Source: CAJWKT01 sp964465375 (GTDB taxonomy: Bacteria; Pseudomonadota; Gammaproteobacteria; Steroidobacterales; Rariloculaceae). From it: 19,479 nucleotides of DNA. The DNA is taken from contig CAYXIJ010000033.1 of NCBI GenBank assembly GCA_964465375.1, forward strand, positions 1-19,479, in the 5' to 3' direction. Within the stretch, counting starts at the first letter, position 1. The number at the start of each line of letters is the position of its first letter. A program made the translations under genes and the position numbers. Positions 1-8,254 of this stretch are shown here, piece by piece. The notes beneath the pieces are model-generated. The model was given only the letters and a program-made list of their open reading frames with translations, was not told the DNA's origin and searched no databases.

Positions 1-579
1 AACGATCGCGAACTGCAAATGCAGGCGGAAAAAAAAAATGAACAGCAACGCAACACCGGCTTGTAGGAAGAAATTCGTGATCTTGATGAACAACTGGGAA
101 CTCTATACCAAGAGCGTTCATTGTTAATTCAGCGCATTGAAGACGAGGCCCGCACGAAAGACCAGTTTGTCAAAATAAACACAATTTTCACCCCCCAAGA
201 GGCTAGAGTATCCCGGGAAGGCAACGACATCATTCTACGCCTGCTAGGGCTCTCTTTTGAGAGTGGTAGAATCGATATAAGAGATACTTACGATCCACTA
301 CTACAGAAAGTTCGTGAGGCCATTGAAATCTTTCCCCGATCACAGGTCACCGTAGAAGGCCATACAGACTCCCGAGGTGGTGCGAGATCTAACATGGTGC
401 TGTCCAGAAACCGTGCAGAAGCCGTAGCTCAATACTTGACCAATCAATTTGCATTGCCGGCTCATCGGATCAGTGCCATGGGCTATGGGCAGACTCAGCC
501 TATCGCAAACAATGAAACAGAGCAGGGCCGCGCAAACAATCGCAGAATCAACATCCGCATCAAACCGCAAATTCAGTAA
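1..579 (+). pseudogene. OmpA-family protein, 3' part, with in-frame TAG
   Basis: This is the C-terminal part of an OmpA-family outer-membrane or periplasmic protein. Its last ~75 residues form the peptidoglycan-binding domain, with GHTDSRG near 358-378, an LSRNRA segment, and GYGQTQPIA...GRANNRR before the stop. Upstream, frame 1 reads as a charged, Gln/Glu-rich coiled coil from the window edge. It is broken by a TAG at 64-66, after which the coiled-coil-like text continues in the same frame without any shift. The downstream open part has no ATG until well into the domain, only a TTG at 121, and no signal peptide, so it is unlikely to be a free-standing gene. A single CAG-to-TAG change would explain the stop. 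The cause may be a real nonsense mutation, a base-call error, or less likely readthrough. The family call is firm; pseudogene status is uncertain, and the N-terminus lies outside the window. Confidence 0.7.
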
Positions 580-592
580 CTCAGTTCAGCAC

Positions 593-622
593 TTACAACC
601 TTGGATCATGGAGATGTATAGT
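593..622 (+). promoter_or_regulatory. candidate sigma70 promoter for glyoxalase I
   Basis: A possible -35 (TTACAA, 593-598) and -10 (TATAGT, 617-622, five of six to consensus) are separated by 18 nt. They would start a transcript about 30 nt before the glyoxalase ATG. The -35 is poor, so this is tentative. Confidence 0.25.
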
Positions 623-658
623 CCCCTTGCTTTAAAGTAACTTTGCAGGAACCAGATC

Positions 659-1078
659 ATGAAATATCTTCACACCATGGTCAGAGTAAGCGATCTTGAA
701 CAATCCTTAGATTTTTATTGCAACAAGCTTGGGCTTAAGAAAACGCGGCATGATGACTATGAAGCGGGCCGCTTCAGCCTGATATTCGTGGCCCCGGAAG
801 GCCAGGAAGAATGCCCACTGGAATTAACCTATAACTGGGACCCTGAGCCTTATGATGAAGGTCGGAATTTCGGTCATGTTGCCTATGAAGTGGACGATAT
901 TTATGCTACTTGCCAAAAATTAATGGACGCTGGCGTGGTGATCAACCGACCACCACGTGATGGGTATATGGCTTTTATCCGCTCTCCAGACAATATTTCG
1001 GTAGAACTTCTGCAAAAAGGTGAGCCCTTGCCTACTACAGAGCCATGGTCCTCAATGGAAAATATTGGGCATTGGTAG
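659..1078 (+). CDS. gloA: glyoxalase I (lactoylglutathione lyase)
   Basis: The 139-residue protein is a cytosolic VOC-fold enzyme. It isomerises the hemithioacetal of methylglyoxal and glutathione to S-lactoylglutathione, the first step of methylglyoxal detoxification. The four metal ligands of the family are visible: H5 (YLHTMVRV), E55 (LELTYNW), H73 (FGHVAYEV) and E116 (SVELLQ). Length matches the short, nickel-preferring bacterial GloA type (about 135 residues). The ATG at 659 is preceded by an AGGAA Shine-Dalgarno at 647-651. The gene stands alone on the plus strand and converges on batD, with only 15 nt between the two stop codons and no clear terminator hairpin. Identity is secure. Nickel preference is inferred from family length and was not tested. 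Confidence 0.93.
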   Translation: MKYLHTMVRVSDLEQSLDFYCNKLGLKKTRHDDYEAGRFSLIFVAPEGQEECPLELTYNWDPEPYDEGRNFGHVAYEVDDIYATCQKLMDAGVVINRPPRDGYMAFIRSPDNISVELLQKGEPLPTTEPWSSMENIGHW

Positions 1079-1093
1079 ATGATAAAAGGTCTT

Positions 1094-2761
1094 TTACCGA
1101 TAGAGGGGCTGGAGTACCTCATCTTTTGCTTCATTGCTACTTCTGGACAACCAGCTCAGCTGCTTAAGCGCGATGGCTAATGCACTCCCATCCCAGCTAC
1201 CAGCGCTCGGGCCATAGAGGTTTCGTTCCAGATCCCGAACAAAACGCGACACATCCTCAGGCAACATTTTTGCCAAGGTACCCAAATTTTTTGGCGGCGA
1301 TTGAGAGAATTGAAGTCCTCCCCACTCTAAAAGCAACTCTCTTGCTCGACCCGCATGATTATTATTGCAGGCCCGCCGGAGCCGACGCAGAATTTTACGA
1401 CTCGACTCATATCCAGACACCTCGCTTGAAAAATGCAAATATTTGCGTTTCTTTTGATTATGGCTCTGCCACCAAAAGACTAATGTAGCGAACCATATGG
1501 CTGCAATGCCTCCGCTAATAGCCTGCCAAAGCTGTTCCGCAGACCCAGAAGTAGGCCTCTCTTCTTCGCCATTTAGGACAGGTGTTGCTGTCGCAACATT
1601 CCCCTGCTCGGAATTAGGTGCCACTAATAGGGTGCTGGCCTCAAGCCGGGCTACATGCCAGCTTTGTTCTTGCACATTCCACCACGGTACTTCCACCGCA
1701 GGCAGCTCAAGCTCTCCGGGTGCCTGGGCAATGACGGCAAGCCGCTCAACCCGAACTGCTTTGAGTCCCTTTTCATCAGTTTCTCGGTTAAGCTCCGGCA
1801 TATCTGCATACTGCTTAATGCCATCGGTCTGATCGAGACGAAGCCCGGGGAGTTGAGTCTCTAATAAGCCTTCTGCTTCCAAAACCAGGGTACGAGTCTG
1901 TGGAATACCCGCGGTGAACTCTCCAGTACCAAGGCTCCATCGCTCGGAAAGAGTCACGTTGCTAGCTGGCAACCAAGAAGCATTAGGAAACGCGGCAGGA
2001 GGTTGAATTGCAGGCTTTACGGTTAGCTCCAAAGGCTCTGCTCGGAACCGTTGCACGCTGGAAAAACCTGAAGGAGCAATAACAACGGCTTCAAAGGTAG
2101 CCGGCTCTATGGTTAGTAAACCTGAAGATTGGGGAAAAATTGCGTAGCGGCGCTCAAGAACAACAAAATTGCGTCCATCACGGACAACTTGATATTCACG
2201 ATCTCCGCCCAATCGTTCGATAAGTGCCTCGCCACCATTTACCGCTGGCGGCGTTAGGGTAGATCGCCCCGTACTAACACCACGAAACAAACGTAAACTA
2301 TAGATAACCTGAGACTGAACGTAGGGGCTCAAGGGAGAAGCTTCAAGCTCTAAGAATATATCTCCTGGTACATCCCCGGCTAGGGAAGGCAATACCTCAA
2401 TATCAATGGGACTGGACAGTGCGCCGGCTAAATTAATCGGGGGTAACACAAACTTGCCTGCACCCTTTGGCATCAACTGCAATAACCACTCCGTAACCTG
2501 TGTCGTCTGACCCCCTGACATTTGAATTTGCGTATTGCGAGAACGCTGTAAAATTTCGAACATGGAATCCAAAACAGTAAAATCTGGCTCTTCGCGTACC
2601 TCGCCCGAGGCACGCAGAACAAAACTGAAGGATTCATTCTCCCGAACGCTAGGACGATCAATGCTGGCCTGCAGGAAAATATCTTGGCCGATAGCCAACG
2701 ACACCGTAAAAGTAATGGCGGTTGATGCCAATGCCCGCAGTAAAAAAGATCCATTCACCAA
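1094..2761 (-). CDS. batD: BatD-like membrane-anchored protein
   Basis: The 555-residue protein is the last gene of the minus-strand moxR-bat operon. It has an N-terminal signal peptide (hydrophobic residues ~6-24), a large extracytoplasmic part of beta-rich BatD-type repeats (the family opens with residues like QASIDRPSVRENESF), one transmembrane helix at ~413-431, and a basic cytoplasmic tail of ~120 residues. BatD proteins are thought to act at the periplasmic face of the membrane beside the VWA proteins BatA and BatB; their exact role is not settled. The name comes from aerotolerance work in Bacteroides. The start ATG overlaps the end of the BatB/C gene by 7 nt, which implies translational coupling. 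No catalytic motif is visible. The family call is strong from sequence style, topology and context together. Confidence 0.85.
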   Translation of the reverse strand: MVNGSFLLRALASTAITFTVSLAIGQDIFLQASIDRPSVRENESFSFVLRASGEVREEPDFTVLDSMFEILQRSRNTQIQMSGGQTTQVTEWLLQLMPKGAGKFVLPPINLAGALSSPIDIEVLPSLAGDVPGDIFLELEASPLSPYVQSQVIYSLRLFRGVSTGRSTLTPPAVNGGEALIERLGGDREYQVVRDGRNFVVLERRYAIFPQSSGLLTIEPATFEAVVIAPSGFSSVQRFRAEPLELTVKPAIQPPAAFPNASWLPASNVTLSERWSLGTGEFTAGIPQTRTLVLEAEGLLETQLPGLRLDQTDGIKQYADMPELNRETDEKGLKAVRVERLAVIAQAPGELELPAVEVPWWNVQEQSWHVARLEASTLLVAPNSEQGNVATATPVLNGEEERPTSGSAEQLWQAISGGIAAIWFATLVFWWQSHNQKKRKYLHFSSEVSGYESSRKILRRLRRACNNNHAGRARELLLEWGGLQFSQSPPKNLGTLAKMLPEDVSRFVRDLERNLYGPSAGSWDGSALAIALKQLSWLSRSSNEAKDEVLQPLYR

Positions 2762-4524
2762 GGCTGCGCCTCATCACCAGGCCACACATAATTGCCATCC
2801 TGATCGATTCCGAGCCTTTGATATTGGTAGAGAAATTTCCTTCTTAGAAGCCCCCCCGGATCTTGGGGTATTCTCCTCAACCACTGTTCTGCGGCCTGTT
2901 CCGAAGCCCATTCTTCCAAATCATCGGGGCTGAGCACTGGCTGGCCTTGCGCATCACCCTGCTCTGCTACCTCAGACTGATCGCCGGCCTGCTCACTTTC
3001 TTCATTCTGACTATCCATTTGTTCAGATTGATCTTCACCATTCTGAGCTTGCTCACTCTGGTCAGACTGATCGGATGTACTCTGAGACTGCTGAGACTGG
3101 CCTGAGGCACCACCTTGCTGTTGTTCATCATCGGCAGCTGGTTGCTCTTCTGGTGGCTGCGACTGTTGCAGTAGATCCCGATTAAACATCGCATCTTCAT
3201 GTGCTGGATCCAGCTCAAGTGCACGATTGTAAGCCTCGATAGCCCCCTCTATGTCACCTGACTTCGCGAGTCCATTCCCCCGATTGTAGTGACCATTTAC
3301 CGTATTGATGTCTTTTAAAACATCAACACTAGTCTGGTAATCTCCGGCACGGTAAAGTGCAGCGGCTAACCATTCTGGATCTTTGAAAAGGGCCGCAGCT
3401 CGTTCAGGCTCCTTGGATTGAAGTGCCTGATAACCCCTTTGATCGGGTCGCTGCCAAAGGTCCACCCAACCTAGAGCCTGAGCCTGTGGCAAAGGTAAGG
3501 CTACCCAGACCCACAAAAGAGCAAGCCACCCACGGCGAAATGTAAATGCAATAAAGGGCAACAGCGCTAACACCAACCAAAGACCCTGATCTTGCCAGAT
3601 TTCTGTCTCAAACTGTTCCTCTGTGTTATCGCCTGACAACACCCTCCCTTGAGAGACACGATTGTTTGAAAAAAGCAAATCGAGATCCTGTTCGTCCGCA
3701 CTCAATCTGGCAAAGCTTCCACCACCGATCAAAGCTAAATTCCTGAGATTTTTCTCATCTAGCCGAGAAACCACGACCTGCCCTACTCTATCCGTGAGAA
3801 AACCGCCACCAGGCTGACTGATCGGCCCACCCTCGACAGTACCCACACCTAGTACGCTCACCGAATAGCCTTCCTGATTCAACTCCCTAGCCACCCGCAA
3901 ACTGGCAGGAGAAACCTCCGCATCTGTAACCAAAAGAATTTGACCATCCAGCAACCCCGTCTGCCTCAAAAGCTGGCCAGCTTTGGTGAGCCCGGCCTCC
4001 GGATAGCTGCCTCGGCTCGGCATAATATCGGTCGAAAGACTCGTCGCCAATGACGAGATAGCTCTCGTGTCTGTAGTGAGGGGTGTCACGGTAAAAGCGT
4101 GTGCCGAAAAAACCACCAACGCAGTTTGTCCTGACGAACGTCTCTCTAAAAGATTGAGGAGCTTGAGCTTTGCTCTTGAGAGCCGGCTGGGTTCAAGATC
4201 AGCAGCATCCATTGATCGAGATAAATCCATTACTACTACCAATGCCTCCTCAGACCGAAAAGTAGGTATCGGGAGTCGAGACCAAGTGGGTCCGGCAAGT
4301 GCTAGCATTGCTAAAGTCCAAGCCGTAAATGCGCCAGCAAGTAGCCAACGACGTTCCCTTAAGTTGCTTTCAAATGCCTCTAACACAAATGGTTGTAGGG
4401 CCTCATCTACCCAAGACCGCCAGCGGCCACGAGCAGTACCACCATGTGTTATTTGCCAAATCAACCAAGCTCCTGCGAGGAGCCCTAAAAGCCACCATGG
4501 TCTGATAAAATGAAACTCATCCAT
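2755..4524 (-). CDS. batB: BatB-BatC fusion: VWA domain plus TPR protein
   Basis: The 589-residue membrane protein has two helices near 10-24 and 60-79, then a von Willebrand A domain. Its MIDAS motif DLSRS is at 100-104, and a second acidic cluster TDAEV lies near 200. Further helices are near 313-331 and 333-350. A TPR region follows at ~365-450, including the repeat NRGNGLAKSGDIEGAIEAYN. A hydrophilic Gln/Ser/Glu/Asp-rich linker at ~452-530 separates it from a conserved C-terminal block (WLRRIPQDPGGLLRRKF). In Bacteroides, BatB (VWA) and BatC (TPR) are separate; the fusion is common in proteobacteria. VWA domains bind metal and partner proteins, so this is a likely client-binding partner of the MoxR ATPase. 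It overlaps batA by 8 nt and batD by 7 nt. Confidence 0.9.
   Translation of the reverse strand: MDEFHFIRPWWLLGLLAGAWLIWQITHGGTARGRWRSWVDEALQPFVLEAFESNLRERRWLLAGAFTAWTLAMLALAGPTWSRLPIPTFRSEEALVVVMDLSRSMDAADLEPSRLSRAKLKLLNLLERRSSGQTALVVFSAHAFTVTPLTTDTRAISSLATSLSTDIMPSRGSYPEAGLTKAGQLLRQTGLLDGQILLVTDAEVSPASLRVARELNQEGYSVSVLGVGTVEGGPISQPGGGFLTDRVGQVVVSRLDEKNLRNLALIGGGSFARLSADEQDLDLLFSNNRVSQGRVLSGDNTEEQFETEIWQDQGLWLVLALLPFIAFTFRRGWLALLWVWVALPLPQAQALGWVDLWQRPDQRGYQALQSKEPERAAALFKDPEWLAAALYRAGDYQTSVDVLKDINTVNGHYNRGNGLAKSGDIEGAIEAYNRALELDPAHEDAMFNRDLLQQSQPPEEQPAADDEQQQGGASGQSQQSQSTSDQSDQSEQAQNGEDQSEQMDSQNEESEQAGDQSEVAEQGDAQGQPVLSPDDLEEWASEQAAEQWLRRIPQDPGGLLRRKFLYQYQRLGIDQDGNYVWPGDEAQPW
2935..3171 (-). 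repeat. low-complexity Q/S/E/D linker coding repeat in BatB-C
   Basis: Residues ~452-530 of the BatB-BatC protein are built from degenerate DQSEQ-like units, rich in Gln, Ser, Glu and Asp. The DNA shows the matching degenerate CTGA/TCAG-rich repeats. It joins the TPR region to the conserved C-terminal block and is probably disordered. Such tracts change length by slippage between strains. Confidence 0.75.
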
Positions 4525-5560
4525 GACGTTCTCCCGCCACTTGGTTCATTAAAAACAGAGCTGAGTAACCTCTTGCTTTTAACACCCCAAATACTAACCA
4601 AAGCAAAGCACATAATGCGGCTGTACCAAGTGGCCAGAAGAAAAGCTCTTCAATGGGGCGAAACCCTTCTTCGTCTGAAGCGGCGGGTTCGAGTTGATCC
4701 AACACAGAATAAATTTGTTCTAGCTCGCTGATGTCTCTCGCGCGAAAGTATGCGCCACCGGTCAGCATGGCGATCTCCCTGAGAGCATCCTCATCGAGAT
4801 CAGCGGATGGATTGATCTGGCGGACGCCAAACAACGAGCGGACCGTCAAAGCATCTGCGCCGATTCCAATAGTGTAAATAACCATGCCACGCTCAGCCGC
4901 AAGTTGGGCGGCCTTAAGTGGCTCTACTGCACCAGCGGTATTAGCCCCATCAGTGAGTAAAATCAATACTCGCCGGTTCTCTTCAACCCCCGCATCGCTC
5001 AGAGTTCTTATAGCGAGCCCAATCGCATCTCCAATAGAAGTTTCCTGCCCTGCTAGCCCGATGACGGCCTCATCCAACAGCGTCTGCACAGTAGGACGGT
5101 CAAATGTAAGAGGAGTCTGCAAGTATGTTTCACGCCCAAAGAGAATAAGACCAATTCGGTCCCCTAATCGCCTTTCAATAAACTCCTGGGCCACCGCTTT
5201 AGTCGCCGTTAGCCTGTCTACCCACTGTCCAGCTAATTGAAAATCTTGCTCCTCCATGCTGCCCGAAAGGTCCACTGCCATGAGTAAATCACGCCCACTC
5301 ATAGGCATCACAACAGCCTCCCCTACAAACTGCGGTCGAGCCGCAGCAACCAGCACCAATGCCCAAAGTAACCATAACAGTCCTAATCGCCAGGAAGATA
5401 AATCCCTTGATGTATGTTGGCCCGTAAGATTCTCAAACTCTTCCGGGACGGGCACCCGGAGTGCTGCATCACCGTCCAGTAGATCTGTCGATGTCCAGAT
5501 TCTTACCAACCATGGCACCGGAAAAAAGATTAATATCCACCACCAAGCAAGCTGCCACAT
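4517..5560 (-). CDS. batA: BatA: membrane-anchored VWA protein
   Basis: The 347-residue protein has N-terminal membrane helices at ~5-20 and ~58-74, then a von Willebrand A domain. The intact MIDAS motif DLSGS is at 97-101, and TDGANTAG forms a second metal-site loop. A C-terminal helix lies at ~308-328. The order TM-TM-VWA-TM is the BatA layout. MIDAS sites bind a divalent ion and mediate protein contacts. In MoxR-VWA pairs the VWA protein is believed to recruit or present substrates to the AAA+ ATPase. It lies 3 nt after the DUF4381 gene and overlaps batBC by 8 nt, so co-translation is expected. The N-terminus (MWQLAWWWIL) is the usual hydrophobic, Trp-rich start. No defect is seen. Confidence 0.9.
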   Translation of the reverse strand: MWQLAWWWILIFFPVPWLVRIWTSTDLLDGDAALRVPVPEEFENLTGQHTSRDLSSWRLGLLWLLWALVLVAAARPQFVGEAVVMPMSGRDLLMAVDLSGSMEEQDFQLAGQWVDRLTATKAVAQEFIERRLGDRIGLILFGRETYLQTPLTFDRPTVQTLLDEAVIGLAGQETSIGDAIGLAIRTLSDAGVEENRRVLILLTDGANTAGAVEPLKAAQLAAERGMVIYTIGIGADALTVRSLFGVRQINPSADLDEDALREIAMLTGGAYFRARDISELEQIYSVLDQLEPAASDEEGFRPIEELFFWPLGTAALCALLWLVFGVLKARGYSALFLMNQVAGERHG

Positions 5561-5563
5561 AGA

Positions 5564-6049
5564 TCATTTCCCTCGGGGCTGCGACTTGACCCAATCCACA
5601 CATAGCTGACTAAGCTCCAATACCTCTGCTCGATCCGCGGAAGAGTCAGAATATGGTAATTTCAATAGCAATCGACCATTTTCCCCGGCAAAGGAAGTTT
5701 GATCCCAACAACCGTCAAGAAATTGGAGCCACTCATCACCGGTTAAACCTGCAACTGATTTTGAGTCCGCTGACACGGTCATAACAAAACGCCTCAGAAT
5801 TTCAGATACCCTCTGTACACAAGTCACACAATCAGCTCCGTTATGTAGCTGTTCCATAACTACATTGAGAGCTTTCAGCGCAGCGCGATGACGCCAACCA
5901 CGGCGGTAACGAATCCAACCTATTACCATTAAGACCAAGACTAAGCCTGCCAGAACCCACCAGCCGGGCGCTGGTGGCCACCAAAGAACCGCGCCGGGAA
6001 GATGGATATCTCTTAGTGGAAGCAAACTTGGATTCAGAGCCGGATTCAT
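5564..6049 (-). CDS. DUF4381 family membrane protein
   Basis: The 161-residue protein has one transmembrane helix at ~28-46, preceded by a short Pro-rich segment (ALNPSLLPLRDIHLPG) typical of DUF4381. A basic stretch after the helix suggests that the ~110-residue C-terminal part is cytoplasmic. DUF4381 proteins are found almost only between DUF58 and batA genes in proteobacteria, which is the position seen here; their biochemical role is unknown. The ATG overlaps the DUF58 stop as ATGA (4 nt). Two cysteines in DCVTC (~78-82) form a CxxC-like pair that could bind metal or be redox active, but this is speculation. Confidence 0.85.
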   Translation of the reverse strand: MNPALNPSLLPLRDIHLPGAVLWWPPAPGWWVLAGLVLVLMVIGWIRYRRGWRHRAALKALNVVMEQLHNGADCVTCVQRVSEILRRFVMTVSADSKSVAGLTGDEWLQFLDGCWDQTSFAGENGRLLLKLPYSDSSADRAEVLELSQLCVDWVKSQPRGK

Positions 6050-6987
6050 CTATTTTCAAACCACCCTGCTAATAGCTCCCTAGGATCGTCCACGGTTGAA
6101 CATTCTAGAAAATGGATACCCGCCGAACGGGCAATGTCGCAAAGTTTTTTCTGTCGTTGCTCGAACTGTTTTTGGTAGCCTTGTCGGATTAAGAGTGGGT
6201 CCGTATCGATTGCAATGGTTCGAGTACCTAGATTCACCCGATACCGCCCAGGCGGAGGAAGGTCTTTTTCAACAGGGTCGAAAAAATGTACCAAGAAAAG
6301 ATCGCAATGCCGCGCTAGCTGACGCAACTGCGTTTCAAATTCTAAACTCAGATTACGGAAATCACTTAGCAAAAAAATTAGGCTTCCAGGTCGGGCCACA
6401 CGCATGAGTCGGGCGAGTGCGTGCTCAGTATGCTGAGGCTTTGCATCCCGTGATTGCCCGCGACTCCAGATTTTTTCCTGGCTCAGGACTTTCAATAAAC
6501 GTAATGCCGCTCTGCGACCTAGCCTGGGTCTCAGTTCAACGTGCTCGGTCTCTGAAAAAATTAGTCCGCCAAAACGATCCGAATGAGCCACCGTACTCCA
6601 GGCAATAAGGGCGGCTGTTCGAGCAGCCTGCACTGCCTTATAGACCCCCCGAGTGGCAAACAACATCGGCTCCCGCATATCTGCCCAGACGAGTACTGGT
6701 CGATCCCGCTCTTCCCTAAAAACTTTTGTGTATGGTTTTCCGGTGCGCGCTGTTACCCGCCAGTCTATGGTTCTCAGATCGTCGCCTGGTTCATAGGGCC
6801 GAGCCTCATCAAACTCTACCCCACGGCCCTTGAAGGATGACAGGTGGCCACCCGAAGAGATTGCCCGCGCCCGAACTGTCGTCAAGTCAAATGACTCTCC
6901 TGCCCGCTTGAGGCCTATCATCTCCTCCAGTTCTATACGCGCCGGAGAACTAATCGCACCTACATTTAAAGAGGGCATCGCTTCCAT
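6046..6987 (-). CDS. DUF58 domain protein
   Basis: The 313-residue soluble protein has the DUF58 signature PYEPGDDLRTIDW at 64-76, followed by ARTGKPYTKVFREERD. The rest is a degenerate VWA-like fold (VLVWADMREPM ... LIFLLSDFRN). DUF58 proteins are nearly always encoded next to a moxR AAA+ ATPase and are thought to be its partner or adaptor; no enzyme activity is established. The start ATG at 6987 shares one base with the moxR stop (TAATG), and the stop overlaps the DUF4381 start by 4 nt. Both junctions suggest coupled translation. An in-frame ATG three codons later is a possible alternative start. Confidence 0.92.
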   Translation of the reverse strand: MEAMPSLNVGAISSPARIELEEMIGLKRAGESFDLTTVRARAISSGGHLSSFKGRGVEFDEARPYEPGDDLRTIDWRVTARTGKPYTKVFREERDRPVLVWADMREPMLFATRGVYKAVQAARTAALIAWSTVAHSDRFGGLIFSETEHVELRPRLGRRAALRLLKVLSQEKIWSRGQSRDAKPQHTEHALARLMRVARPGSLIFLLSDFRNLSLEFETQLRQLARHCDLFLVHFFDPVEKDLPPPGRYRVNLGTRTIAIDTDPLLIRQGYQKQFEQRQKKLCDIARSAGIHFLECSTVDDPRELLAGWFENR

Positions 6988-7961
6988 TAAGGCACCCCTA
7001 TTCGGTCAAGTAATGTATCCACGATCTCGTCCGACGTACGCCCAGCCGCTTCAGCTTCAAAACTGAGTAGAATTCGATGCCTCAACACATCGTGAGCCAT
7101 GGATTGAATATCTTCCGGAGTAACATAGTCCCTGCCGGCCAACCAGGCATGAGCCCGAGCGCACCGATCGAGCGCGAGAGTGGCCCGTGGACTGGCGCCG
7201 TACTGAAGGAAATCCTTAAGATCATCCCCGTAACGCTGCGCAGATCGTGTCGCAAGAACCACCTGTACAATGTATTCCCGAAGCGGTTCCGCCAAATGCA
7301 TATCTAGAACCTCCATACGTGCGCTCATTACCTCACGTTGTGCAAGTACCTGCTTAGGTCGGAATAATTCTTCATCCGAAGTCGCCTGTTTCTCCTCCTC
7401 CCGATTAAGTTCCAGTATGCTGCGCTCACCCTCAAGATCAGGGTAATCCACCAAAGCTTGAAGCAAAAAACGGTCCAGCTGAGCTTCCGGCAATGGATAT
7501 GTACCCTCTTGCTCAATCGGATTCTGTGTGGCCATCACCATAAAAAACGGTGGCAGTTCATAAGTGATCGAACCCACCGTAATTTGTCTCTCGCCCATCG
7601 CCTCCAATAAGGCTGACTGTACCTTTGCAGGAGCCCGATTAACCTCATCAGCAAGAATTAGGTTATGGAAAAGAGGCCCCTTACGAAAAACAAATGTTCC
7701 ATCCTGAGGTCTATATATCTCGGTTCCAGTCAGATCAGCAGGAAGGAGATCAGGCGTAAACTGGACCCGATGATAGTCACCTTCAATACTGTAGCTAAGT
7801 ACCTTGATGGCTCGGGTCTTTGCAAGACCCGGTGCACCCTCCACAAGCAGGTGACCATCACAAAGTACTGCTACCAGCATTCGGTTTAGGAGCAAATCCT
7901 GCCCAACGACCAAAGATTTCAAATGGCTCTCTAGCGAGAGAAATTTTTGCTGTAGTGACAT
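6987..7961 (-). CDS. moxR: MoxR-family AAA+ ATPase
   Basis: This cytosolic AAA+ ATPase of ~324 residues is the first gene of the bat operon. From the ATG at 7961, Walker A GAPGLAKT is at ~42-49 and Walker B LILADE at ~101-106. Sensor 1 lies in ATQNPIEQEGTYPLPEAQLDRF, the MoxR signature, and a C-terminal lid carries GASPRATLALDR. MoxR ATPases act as chaperone-like remodelers that mature or activate partner proteins together with VWA-domain proteins, which are encoded just downstream. The frame stays open to a TTG at 7985, but I prefer the ATG at 7961. The candidate promoter would start transcription at about 7990, leaving almost no leader for the TTG, and the family normally begins shortly before this residue. 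Confidence 0.93.
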   Translation of the reverse strand: MSLQQKFLSLESHLKSLVVGQDLLLNRMLVAVLCDGHLLVEGAPGLAKTRAIKVLSYSIEGDYHRVQFTPDLLPADLTGTEIYRPQDGTFVFRKGPLFHNLILADEVNRAPAKVQSALLEAMGERQITVGSITYELPPFFMVMATQNPIEQEGTYPLPEAQLDRFLLQALVDYPDLEGERSILELNREEEKQATSDEELFRPKQVLAQREVMSARMEVLDMHLAEPLREYIVQVVLATRSAQRYGDDLKDFLQYGASPRATLALDRCARAHAWLAGRDYVTPEDIQSMAHDVLRHRILLSFEAEAAGRTSDEIVDTLLDRIGVP

Positions 7962-7997
7962 AAATGAACCGAGGTTAGTATCCAAACTGAGCGCGCA

Positions 7998-8027
7998 ATT
8001 CTAACTACGGATAATTTCACAAGCCAA
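7998..8027 (-). promoter_or_regulatory. candidate sigma70 promoter of the moxR-bat operon
   Basis: On the minus strand, TTGGCT (8022-8027, -35) and TAGAAT (7998-8003, -10, five of six to consensus) are separated by 18 nt. Transcription would start near 7990, about 30 nt before the moxR ATG. It sits where the six-gene operon needs a promoter. Called by eye only. Confidence 0.45.
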
Positions 8028-8124
8028 TCCCATCAGCGAATTCACACCCCACGGGACAAAGGTGCCTTACTACGGCCGGGCATCACTAAAGAAATTTCAT
8101 TCTGAAAAAGGCAACCGGATAATT

Positions 8125-8145
8125 AATCAGGGCTTTTCCCTGGTT
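8125..8145 (-). terminator. hairpin downstream of the nitrile hydratase operon
   Basis: The 8-bp arms 8125-8132 and 8138-8145 (one G:T wobble) enclose a 5-nt loop. It lies about 95 nt past the last nitrile hydratase gene and before the moxR promoter, a fitting site for transcription end. A T-rich stretch follows on the minus strand only after about 14 nt, so it is not a textbook intrinsic terminator. Confidence 0.3.
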
Positions 8146-8187
8146 CACTTTAAAACCTCGGATTTTTTGCCCAAGCCCCTATTATTG

Positions 8188-8254
8188 TCAAAAATATCAG
8201 TTAATTTCTTCTATTTTCTTTTATTATCTTCTATCTTCTTCAAATATCTGTTAA
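8188..8254. repeat. imperfect direct repeats flanking a pyrimidine-rich tract
   Basis: Two near-identical units (17 nt at 8188-8204 and 15 nt at 8240-8254, both of the form TCAAA..TATC.GTTAA) flank about 35 nt made almost only of TTCT/TATCTTC-like motifs. The right copy contains the stop codon and last codons of the nitrile hydratase accessory gene. The pattern suggests a local duplication plus slippage. The rest of 7962-8239 holds only the hairpin and promoter listed; no gene was seen. Confidence 0.6.

Noticed and set aside
64..66. TAG read as pyrrolysine or suppressed stop
   Set aside because: No supporting gene or context in the window; a substitution or sequencing error is simpler.
1079..1100. 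Terminator hairpin AAAAGGTCTTTT between gloA and batD
   Set aside because: The stem is four A:T pairs only, so it would not be stable.
7962..7985. TTG at 7985 as the moxR start
   Set aside because: The candidate promoter would leave almost no leader and the ATG at 7961 better matches the family N-terminus.
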